Assembly: GCA_019426215.1 (NCBI GenBank)
Contig: CM033392.1
Coordinates: 34,020,814-34,084,813, forward strand
Reading direction: 5' to 3'
Origin: Buddleja alternifolia
Taxonomy: Eukaryota; Streptophyta; Magnoliopsida; Lamiales; Scrophulariaceae
Length of the DNA stretch: 64,000 bases
The notes under the pieces were generated by a model. That model was not told the origin of the DNA. It did not search any database and saw only the letters and a program-made list of their open reading frames with translations. Below are positions 48,190-58,800 of this stretch, piece after piece. A program made the translations under genes and the position numbers. Every line of letters starts with the position of its first letter. Within the stretch, counting starts at the first letter, position 1.

Positions 48190-51073
48190 ACCTGATAAAA
48201 CAGGTTGAACACCATTGAGCAGGATTGCGATAGCCAAGAGTGGAGTAAGGTCCGAAACCGCATCTGAAACAACTTTGCCAGTAGTAAAGATATAACTTAA
48301 TTGATGTCGGAAGACAAGTGTGAGGATAGCGAATATGAATGATATGATGAAAGAAGTTGTTGTCGACACCACCACACTGAAAGCAGCTGATTTGGGATGC
48401 CTGGCCCCGAGCTCATTGCTAACCCTTACACTATGTTTGGAAACAAAGAATTCATTCATTACAGTCAAGTTCAAGTTTTAATACAAACACATATATTAGA
48501 AAATAAACTTTTCGATAATTAAGGGATTGATTAAATTTATTGTGGTCAGGAGACACTTAAGAGGTGGATGCGAAAAGAAAAATATTTGATATCTTTTGTG
48601 TCAACAATATTGAATTTTTCAATTGATCTTTAAAAAATAAAATAAAAGCACAATGTGTGTATATATATATGTTATTTCATCTAATAGACCCCTTGGATTA
48701 AGGATGCAGACAATTTTTTAAGCCCGAAAATAATTAAAAAAGAAACAATCTTGATTTCACACGAGATCTTCCACTGCAAAATAGTATTGTATCTTGTATT
48801 GCATATCATGTCTACCCGACAAGTGTATATAATTCATATTTAATTTATATTCAATGAAATATTTTATACATGTACATGTTATTCATATGTGAAGTGCAAT
48901 AGGAGATTGCAACAACGTTTGAGCTAAATAATTCAGTAGTCAATGTAAGGTTTCTTGTCTTGAGCTCTAGAAAGGTAAAAAAGGAAAAGAACAGATATAA
49001 AAATGTTCCTAGTGATTTTTAACTATATATAAATTTTAAAAGAAATTATTAAAATAAAATATTTATGGTATTGAGCTATATAATTCAATCATTTTAATTT
49101 AATAAAAAGAAAGATAATGTTTCTTGTATTGAGGAAAGAAATTTGGTGGTTTTGATTAAATCTAAATAAAAGACAAATGCTTATCAAAAAAACAAAACAA
49201 TAAAAGACAAGTGGTGGGAGGAAAGAGAGGAGGCGTGACAAAACCTTACTGCAGCGTTGAAACCCACAGCCACCATGAACACCCATCCAAGTATTGCCCC
49301 ACTGCATATTCAATTTCACATCTTAGAAACAAACTAAATATCTCATACTTATTTGACGTCACACCGGATTCATATATATCCAAAAAGAAATTTTGACATA
49401 ATTATTATTAACATTAATGATTGAACTAATTGACAGTTAAACGTTTCTTCTTATCTTTAGTACTCATGGAAAACCATTTAATTCAACAATCAACCACCTC
49501 TTAAAATAAATTTATACTATGGTGTGTGTGTATGCGTGTGTATATATATATATATATATTCATTAGAAAGACAAAAATGCCGTCTGAAATAGATTGACGT
49601 GTTTACAAAACAATTTAGGGGTAGGACCTTTCATAGTGGTGAGCTTGAAATTAAAATTGGACTCAGATTATTCTCAACATTTCATAGGCTCCTCTAATTG
49701 AACTATTCTTAACCAACCCTTGTCATGTCCCATTTTTTTTTTTTATTTCCATTTCCGTCGTTTTCAATATCACTTTTATTTTATTATTCTATGAAAATAT
49801 TTCCATTTCCGTCGTTTTCAATATCACTTTTATTTTATTATTCTATGAAAATACAAAATAAAAATGTGAAAATGAATTAAAAGTGAAAATATGAAGAATT
49901 ATTATCTATAACAACAAAATGAATTTTGATTATTTTTAAATTAATGAAACACCGTATCAAATGTTAAATATTGTCAGAGTTTCATTTTGATAAAACATGC
50001 ACATTAGACTAAATACTTAACATGAGACCGCATACACTCAAATTTGATCCTCTATTATCTCCCATTTCATTTATTTATATGCATGACATATATCATGCAT
50101 ATAAATACATGTAATAGGAGATAAAACACGATTTGAAATAGAGAATCTAGTTTGACGTACACGGATCAACATGATCAGATTTTGGTGAATAAAAAAATTC
50201 AATAAGTTGTTTTTATGTTACCAGATAGCCAGAGAGTCCAATGCAACTTCAGGATTAGGCAGCAAACCAGCAATCAAAACCAGAACCTGAAAGTACCAAG
50301 TCTCCAAGCAGAGCATCACAGAAGAAGCAGCAGACAGCTTAAAAAAGTCCCAAAGACCCGAAAACGCCATCAAACTGAAACCGGCCCACGTCGTTTTACA
50401 CCTTTCCGACACCAGAATATACACAAACTGTGCCACCGCTATAACCCACCAAGAGAAACTCAGAACCAGCCCTGCACCTATTAGTCCCCATCCAAACACA
50501 TACAGAACCAACCAAGTCAACAAAATATGCACAACCAGCACGGCTGCTGATATATATGCACTCGGGTTCACTATGCTTTGTGCCTGCAAGAATTTCTGTA
50601 TTGGGAAATTGGCAGCGTACGCAAATATTTGTGGTATTAGGCCGTAGACGAATAACGCAGCTGCAGACGCCACCCGATCGGTTTCACCAAGCAGAAGTAG
50701 GACTGGCTTGGAGAATATGTATACGAGCATCACGGGAATTGCTGTGAGCATTAGAAGGATAGTTGATCTTTGCATGTATACTCCAAGCATTTCATACTTG
50801 TGAGCCCCGTATGCTTGCCCACACAAGGTTTCTACTGCACTTCCCATACCAAGCTGATTTCAATTCATAACATTCACATCAAACATTAATTGTACTAGCT
50901 AGCTAATTAATATCAGTCTACAATATGGTATTTCTACATCTAATTTGTGGCACACATACGGGAATGTAAATTCCAAGTGTAACAAATATTGGTCCGGCAA
51001 GGATATCGATTTAAATACATATTGCTCCATATATCTATGTTATCGGCCCACATTTGGAACTCCTCAAACTCAA

Positions 51074-51113
<40 letters not shown>

Positions 51114-51467
51114 AATTGGATTTCATAAAAACGAAAGCTAGCTGTCTGTTACCATGATTCCATATGCCAAAAGTTGGATGCCGTTGTTGCCGAGAGAAGA
51201 AGCAGCAAGTTCAAGATTGCCAAGATGGCCACAGAATATCTGAGTGGACATGGAAGTAACATTATTGAGCAAGTAAACAATCACGGATGGGCCTGCTAGC
51301 TGGGAGAGATACTTCAACTCGATGACGATGGCTTTCCGAAAGCGGCGCCACCGTGATAAAGTGGTGTCTGATAGTATATCTTCGAGCTCGGAGCTTACCT
51401 CCTCTGGCGACGGTTCCTTAGATTCAAGAAGAGGTTCATTCACCACTTCGCTTTTCAAGTGCTCCAT
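46708..51467 (-). CDS. MATE (DETOXIFICATION) efflux transporter, DTX40-like
   Basis: Multi-exon plant MATE family transporter, a 12-helix membrane protein that exports organic compounds by exchange with H+ or Na+; plant members sit in the vacuolar or plasma membrane. Minus-strand exons: 51153-51467, 50222-50853, 49245-49301, 48192-48430, 47014-47132 and 46735-46821. All have GT-AG borders and compatible phases and give 483 residues. Residues 1-45 are an acidic cytosolic tail. [20 protein letters not shown] (about 73-92) and [16 protein letters not shown] (about 107-122) are MATE signatures; [19 protein letters not shown] starts the second half. The start at 51467 (MEHLKSEV) fits the family; an in-frame ATG at 51542 would add 25 residues. 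Relatives have a further short last exon, which I cannot find. Reading on into the intron gives VLIFDFLG and a stop at 46708, the end used here. The exons carry no stops, so the gene is probably expressed. Substrate unknown. Confidence 0.85.
46865..46904. repeat. (AT)n microsatellite in MATE intron 5
   Basis: About 20 AT units between exons 5 and 6. Similar AT runs lie in intron 4 (about 47364-47404) and intron 1 (about 51077-51111). They are likely to vary in length. Confidence 0.9.
47133..48191 (-). other. MATE intron 4 with tetranucleotide repeat at the donor
   Basis: 1,059 bp, no gene inside. On the plus strand the intron's donor end (48157-48190) is a run of TATG units. On the minus strand exon 4 ends TCAG and the donor GTATAC leads straight into repeated CATA units. 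Confidence 0.75.
49302..50221 (-). other. MATE intron 2 with a 54-bp tandem duplication
   Basis: No gene inside. 49745-49798 and 49799-49852 are two almost perfect copies of a 54-bp unit starting ATTTCCATTTCCGTCG. A TG/TA microsatellite lies near 49521-49560. Confidence 0.8.
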
Positions 51468-52280
51468 TTTTTGGGTACTTGATAGTGTGTCACCAAGTGT
51501 GCTATATAGAATGGGATTCTCAAGTAGACAAGGTTGCTTCAAGTGGCCATATTTAACGCTTGGGTTGGGGGGCCAATAAATTGGAAGGTTGTCTTTCCAT
51601 CAAACATAGTCCACCAAATAAGTTGGATCTCCAAATTTTTCCAATTCCATCAAAGTCAATCAATTGCAATAATTTTTTACCAAATCAAAAGGAGCTAATT
51701 TTTCCAATTCCATAAAAGTCAATCAATTACAATAATTTCTTACCAAATCAAAAGGAGGTGAAAAATCGATAATATAAAATTGGTGGTATATGACATTACT
51801 CTTTTTAAAACTCTAGTAAAGATTCCACGGCGTGGTATTTATACATGATGTATGTTAGTATGAAAGTGGTGAAAATAAAACATTTTCATATTCGAGTATA
51901 GAAAAGGGGTAATTACACTAACTACCCCTCTTGTTTATACAATTCAGTTCGCTTATTTTGAGCATATAACAAATACACACTCTTATAATAAAATCTTACA
52001 ATCGCCTTCTTCCGTTACAAAACTAGCTAATGGAATCTGTTGACATTAGGGGTGGTAAAATGGTTTTGGACCCATTGGTCCAACCCAACCCAATAGGTTT
52101 TGGGTTGGATTGGGTCTAAAAAAAAATTTGTTGGGTAAACTTGGCTTGGGTTCTATTGGGTCCAAAAAAAAATTGGGTCCAACTTGGGTCCTATTGGGTC
52201 CACTTTGAGTCCTAAATGGATCCAAATTGAGTTCAACATGTAAAAATTATTTTTTAAAAAAACTTATAAATAATTCTAAT
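51468..52280. other. Upstream region of MATE gene
   Basis: Holds a 63-bp tandem duplication (51634-51696 and 51697-51758, starting AATTTTTCCAATTCC) about 170 bp upstream of the start codon. Further out, GGGGTAATTACACTAACTA near 51908 resembles a MULE-type end, and AGGGGTGGTAAAATGG near 52047 followed by repeats of TTGGGT/GGGTCC resembles a hAT-type end; no partner end was found for either. No other gene is seen. Confidence 0.55.
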
Positions 52281-52289
52281 ATCAATAAT

Positions 52290-53690
52290 ATACATATTTA
52301 CACACACTACACACATTTTCACACACCACACATATTTTCACACACACGACACACTTTTTCACACACTACATATATTTTCACACATTTTACACACACTACA
52401 CACATTTTCACACACACTATACATATTTTCACACACACTACACATATTTTCACACACTACACATATTTTCACATATTTTACACACACTACATTTTCACAC
52501 ACTACACGTATTTTAACAAACACTACACACATTACACATATTTTCACAAATTTTACACACACTACACATATTTTCACACACAGATCACATATTTTACATA
52601 CACTACACACATTTTCACATGCTACACTAATTTTCACACACATTACAGACATTTTCACTCACTACACATTTTCACATATTTTACACACACTACACATATT
52701 TTCACACACTACACATATTTTCATACACACTACACACATTTTCACACACTACACATATTTTTACACACACTACACATATTTTCACAGACTACACATATTT
52801 TAACATATTTTACACTAACTATACACATTTGCACACACTACACATATTTTCACATACACTACACATATTTTCACACACACTCCACACATTTTACACACAC
52901 CACATATTTTCACACCATCACACATTTTACACATACTTTACACACACTATACATATTTTCACACACATATCATATATTTTACACACACTACACATATTTT
53001 ACACACACTACACATACTTTCACACACACATCACATATTTTACACACACTACACATATTTTCTCACACACTACACATATTTTCACACACTACACATATTT
53101 TCACACACACATCACACATTTTACACACACTACACTTATTTTCACACACTACACATATTTTTACACACACATCACACATTTTTCATACACTACACATATT
53201 TTCACGCACTACACACATTTTCACACACACTACACATATTTTCACGCACTACATACATTTTCATACACACTACACATATTTTACACATACTACACATCTT
53301 TTCACACTAACTATACACATTTTACATATACTACACATATTTTACACACACTACACATATTTTCAAACACCCATCATGCATTTTACACACACATCACACA
53401 TTTTACACACACTACACATATTTAACACACACTACACTCAATTTCACACCTACATCACACATTTACACACCCATCACACATTTTACACACACTACACATA
53501 TTTTCACACACACTACACATATTTTACACACATTACACACATTTTACACAGAGTACCCATATTTTCACACACTCTACACATTTTACACACACTATAAATA
53601 TTTTCACACACCCATCACATATTTTACACATACTACACACTTTTTCACACAAACGACACATATTTAACACAAATTTTCACACCTACGTCA
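52290..53690. repeat. Minisatellite, plus arm (ACACACTACACATATTTTC family)
   Basis: Irregular tandem array with units of about 19-21 bp combining CACACACTACACATA and TTTTC(A)CACAC. Units vary by single bases and by ATCACACATTTTAC variants. Long His/Thr/Phe/Tyr-rich frames here (up to 456 codons) result from the repeat and the absence of stops, not from a gene. Confidence 0.95.
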
Positions 53691-53700
53691 CACATTTTGC

Positions 53701-54620
53701 AATGTGTGTAGTGTGTGAAAATGTGTGTAGTGTGTGAAAATATGTGTAGTGTATGTAAAATGTGTGATGTGTGTGTGAAAATATGTGTAGTGTGTGTAAA
53801 ATATGTGTAATGTGTGTGAAAAGATGTGTAGTGTATGTGAAAATGCGTGTAGTATGTGAAAATGTGTGTAGTGTGTGAAAATATGTGTAGAGTGTGTAAA
53901 ATATGTATAGTGTGTATGAAAATATGTGTAATGTGTGTAAAATATGTGTAGTATGTGTAAAATGTGTGATGTGTGAGTGAATATGTGTAGCGTGTGAAAA
54001 TATATGTAGTGTGTGTGAAAATGTATGTAGTGTGTGTGAAAATATGTGTAGTGTGTGTAAAATATGTGTAGTATGTGTAAAATATGTGATGTGTGTGTCA
54101 AAATATGTGTAGTGTGTGAAAATGTGTGTAGTGTGTGTAAAATATGTGTAGTGTGTAAAATATGTAGTATGTGTAAAATGTGTGATGTGCGTGTGAAAAT
54201 ATGTGTAGTATGTGTAAAATGTGTGATATGTGTGTGAAAATGTGTGTAGTGTGTGTGAAAATGTGTGTACTGTGTGTGAAAATATGTGTAGTGTGTGTAA
54301 AATATGTGTAGTGTGTGAGGAAATGTGTATAGTGTGTGAAAATATGTGTAGTGTGTGTAAAATTTGTGTAGTATGTGTAAAATGTGTGATGTGTGTGTGA
54401 AAATATGTGTAGCGTGTGAAAATGTATGAGGTGTGTGTAAAATGTGTGTAGTGTGTGTGAAAATATGTGTAGTGTGCGTAAAATATGTGTAGTATGTGTA
54501 AAATATTTGATGTGTGTGTGAAATATGTGATGTGTGTGTGAAATATGTGTAGTGTGTGAAAATGTGTGTAGGGTGTGTAAAATGTGTGATGTGTGTGTGA
54601 AAATATGTGTAGTTTGTGTA
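53701..54620. repeat. Minisatellite, inverted arm
   Basis: The same repeat family in reverse complement (GTGTGTAGTGTGTGAAAATATG). It meets the plus arm at about 53695 and ends at the copy-2 duplication breakpoint near 54624. The two arms could pair as one very large hairpin. Confidence 0.95.
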
Positions 54621-54623
54621 AAA

Positions 54624-55460
54624 TGTAAATATATGCGTGTATATATATATATATATAATGTGTGCACATATATATATGTGCTTATATTATATATATATAT
54701 ATATATATATTATCCTCCATCATAAAGGGATTGGGAATAAATTTTGCTCCAAATCCATTATAGAAGGATAGCGCGAATAACTTTAAAAATCTGAAGTCAT
54801 GGTTCGTGATCAAGACTTAGAACAAAGCAATGAGCAATAGAAGGGCTGGACTCGTAAGTCTTTTCCCAACGAGTTGGACCGGTGGGTCATTGTCCAAATA
54901 ACAATAATGATCGAAACCAAAAGGGGTCTGACGAAGGAGCAAGAATATGTATATATACGTATGTACAGGTAAAAAAAAAACTTGCAATCTCGTGAAAATT
55001 GATCTCATGAAAGATGGGCATGCATGAAAATATTGTAAACTTTGGCACATATAGACAGAAACAAGCCATCACCAAGCTAATTCTTTAATCCAGTAAAAGT
55101 AAAAGGTGCTCGCATAAAATTGTACCATACTGATTTAAGCCTAAAAAAAAAGGGGATTGGTTTGGAAACGTGCAAATCATTAGAAAATATATATATATAA
55201 GTGAAAGGTATTAATTACCAACCTATTAGAAAAGGAAGAAGATGGGTGATGTATTTTCTCTGTTTGTCTTCTTGCTGACAGATTTTTTTATTTTCTTGTT
55301 TCTTTGGTGTGATAAAAGCATTGGTGGCCATATGTATATATATACATATATGGTACGATAAAAGGCCTTGAGATAGTCTATCCGAAGGACTCTACTACAA
55401 ACATGTGAATCGTAATAGTCTCCTAATTCATCTTGGAAAGGACTCTATTACCAACTAGTA
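54624..55460. other. Flank carried with copy 2, no gene seen
   Basis: The counterpart of 35102-35937, with the same AT microsatellites at slightly different lengths. Confidence 0.6.
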
Positions 55461-55463
55461 TTT

Positions 55464-57987
55464 GGATGGCTGCCACTGGTGGACGATTGAACGTTGAACT
55501 GGAGAGAAGTGATGGAAAGCCTATGCAGTGCTTGTCGTAGAAATAGTTCTATCTGTTGACAAACTTTGGGTAACTGATCAACAAGTCCAACTCTCTCCTG
55601 ACGCTTCTCAAGGCAATACTTGGCAAACTGACGCTTCTTGTCATGCATGCCTATACCAAATAGATGGGGAGCTTGAACTAGCTCCAGGAAAGTGTATTTA
55701 TGGCCCACATAAGCTTCAGCCCAATTTACCTTGGCCATACAGTAGTCTGTCCGAGCATTAACCATAGCTCGAACGCCTTCATGGTAAGCTTTTGTTGATT
55801 ACTACAAAAGCTCATTTTTCTTTCACAAATGTGATTAATCACATAAAGTCTCTTAACCGTTATATTTACATAAAGTCTCTTAACCATTGGATATCTCTGA
55901 TAGATTCAAAGCGATATCTATCAGTCTGATAGTTAGCATTCTAGACGCTGTCAAAGTACGCATCAGCTTCGGTCTGGATCACATCTGTGAGAGATGCTAG
56001 ACGCTCACCGGCATGAATTCCTTTATTCTCCCACAATAGAAGTGGATTGACAGAATTCACGTTTTCAGGACTTTTTGCTATATGAGGAAAATGTGTGCAG
56101 CCTTCTCTGTTCAAGACTGCCTCTGACGGATTGAGAAAGGTAGGGCGAAAAGGATCATACACACCGATTTGTAGTCTCTTAGAGCAAAATCGGTTGACTT
56201 GCTATGCCCATAGTCTAGATAATACGCCAGACCTGCATCATACTTAGGAGTTCTGCCTCCTTGTTGGTCTTGTTGAAGAATAAGAGACGAAGGTATCTGA
56301 CCAGGAGATTTACCAAGTTAAATGGCCAGATAATATTTCCTCTCAATTTCTGTCAGCTCAGTGTTGAACACTACATCCCTGATCTGACTATCAACGTCAA
56401 TCAGCGCGGCTACCTCATTCTGAGCATTAATGTATCTTTCTTCATTATATCCTACTGGAATGAAGTCTTCTTCGAGCGCTGAAGGCATATAATTGATTGA
56501 ATGATCAATCGTCTTCAGTGGGTCCAGCTGGAAGAAGTGCCTTACGTTCAGAACGATGCTCTGACCTTCTGAGCATGCCTCTGTTATAGCCGGAATAAGA
56601 GTTGATGTTTGAACCTCTTTAGGAGCAGGTTCTTCTACTTCAATTGTAGCAGCTTCTGCGGCAACATCTTTGGCAATAGCCACAATATTTTTCACCTCAA
56701 CATCCAGATGGATGTCTGTTGTTGCTTCAGCAGCAGCTGGAACTAAAGTTGTAACACAAGAACTATCCTCTATAAGAACATGATCTTCTATAGATGTAGG
56801 AAAGGAAATGCTGTGGGAAGAAATAAACTTACCCTGAGAGCTTATCTCATCAGCAACTTGAGCGCTTGGCTCAACTGTCTCAGGCTCTTCAGGAACAGGA
56901 GCAGCTTGACGCTTGCAAATCTTTTTTACGTTGACTCCTTCAACGAGTTTAAGCGTTTGAGCGGGAGGAGAGGCAGCTGGTTCCTCAAAGTCGATTTGTT
57001 TAATAATGCCTTCCAGCGTCCTCCGCTTGATCAGAGGGACCATGTCCTCTGCATCCTCATCAGTTTCCTCATCATCCTTTTGAGGAGAGGGAATGACTTA
57101 AGCCTTGGGCTTTCTGGGAGCCCTCTTCTTAGTAGCAGCCAGACGCTTCACGGCTTCTTCTGGAACTGGACGCTCAGTTTCTTCGTCTGACGCTCCGCGT
57201 ACTTCCAGATGCTCAGACAGTGGTCTAGCAGCACCACCAACCTTGGGAGGATTGAAGAGATTGTTCAGAATCCTTCTTCCCAGCAGCTTGGCCTTATTCA
57301 AAGGTTGACCAGAAGAGTAGACACAGCCTGATCGATACAGCAGGTCACTCAAAATAAGCCTATAAGGTATATTTGGGGCACTTAAACAGTCCTGAAACCT
57401 CCCAAATACATACTCACTCCAATGGATCTTGAGGTGGAGGAGTATCGCCATCATCATCTGAAATTGCATTGGGTTCACCTTATCAAAGGTACCCACTCTC
57501 CATTCTATGATCTTACTACAGAAATCAGTCATCAGTCGGTATTTGGATACCAGTTCTTTCTTTTCAAAGTGTTGTTTGTAGGGTACTCCGTCATAAGCAC
57601 TCATAGTTGTCCATGTTTCTTTGATTTGTTCCAAAGTGACACTGTCCAATGCCTCACCCTCATTTGGGAGATTGAAGTTCTTGGCAATGGAAGTAGTAGG
57701 CAGTACAAATTCCTTAGGTGACTCCTTCTTAGATAGAGAAAATAGACAAGAAATGGACTTCTTGTCAGCTGAGAGTTTAGCAGTCTTCCAGAAGGTGTCG
57801 ACTTCCATTGGAAACAGACAGGAGTATTGTGTTAAGAATGTTTTGAGCCCAGCCTTGGTTACCAGTCCATCATATCAGTTAGATTGATCTGAGGTTGTTC
57901 ATACAAGAATTTCTAGTCGACAACAAGGCCTTCAGTAACCTTGATGATAGGCTCGGCAGAAGTGGAAGTAGATTTCTTTGGTGCCAT
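55464..57987 (-). pseudogene. Env-like region of D2
   Basis: Same content as the D1 counterpart, but the core domain is open over 236 codons (57808-57098) because the stop seen in D1 is a Glu codon here. It keeps the TAA near 57098, the predicted phase-1 intron (56743-56832) and the truncated end at 55464. Confidence 0.7.
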
Positions 57988-58800
57988 TTTTAGTGAAGGA
58001 GATGAACTGAGATTTTTTTTTTGCTTTGAGAGAGAGAAAATAAAATTTGCAGAGAGTAAAAGTGAATAATTTTCTGCAAAAATTTTGTTTTAAATGACAC
58101 AGAAGGGTAATTTTGAAACTTGTGTTCGCTCATCTCAATAAGATGTAGACACGTGTAAAGTTATTTAATCTCAGCCATGAATAGTTTTAACTGCGGACGT
58201 GAGTTTTGTGTAAGAGAGAGAAGTTACATTTGGTAACTCCCATATATAAAGATTTGACATCTGAGTTAAAGTTTTAAAACGTTTGGGATTTTCAGAGTGT
58301 AGCACACGCGCCTGATGGTACACTGACACGTACACAGACACGTGCTATCTAGGAACCGTCATTTTGAAAAGTTTTGATTACCCGCCAGTTTGATGTGATA
58401 GAAGAGTGTTGATAGAGTACATAATAGACTATTGAGTCTATCCACTACTTCAAGAAGCGTGTAAAATTTATGCATGAGTTTTATAAATAATTTTATATTA
58501 AGTGTTGAGTGGAATATGTTCAACACTTAACACGTATCACTTGTAAAATTTATATTGACGCTTGAGATCAAAATCTTTTTATACTTGAGCGTCCAACATA
58601 TTGTGCATAAATAATTTTGAGCGTTGATGATCATGCATATGAAAGTTTCTGATCATTGACGCTTACAGATATGTTTCAAGTACAATATTAAGGTTCTCCC
58701 TAAATTTGATAACTTGTAACAACTTTTCAAAGATCTTTTAGACATAAGTAAAGTGTATTCCTCCTAAATTATATGTCTAATAAAATATGATGCATGATGG
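57988..58800 (-). other. Spacer of D2 between pol and env-like region
   Basis: Copy of 38465-39276; AT-rich, nothing else seen. Confidence 0.6.

Noticed and set aside
51908..52220. MULE-like and hAT-like terminal sequences upstream of the MATE gene
   Set aside because: Only single ends resemble such termini; no inverted partner or target duplication could be found, so no element is called.
52227..53597. 456-codon plus-strand frame rich in His, Thr, Phe and Tyr
   Set aside because: It is the translation of the minisatellite; similar frames exist in other phases and on the opposite strand of the inverted arm. There is no domain and no gene-like composition.
52290..54620. CRISPR-like array of short repeats
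   Set aside because: Units of 19-21 bp are continuous with no unique spacers, and the genome is a plant. It is a minisatellite.
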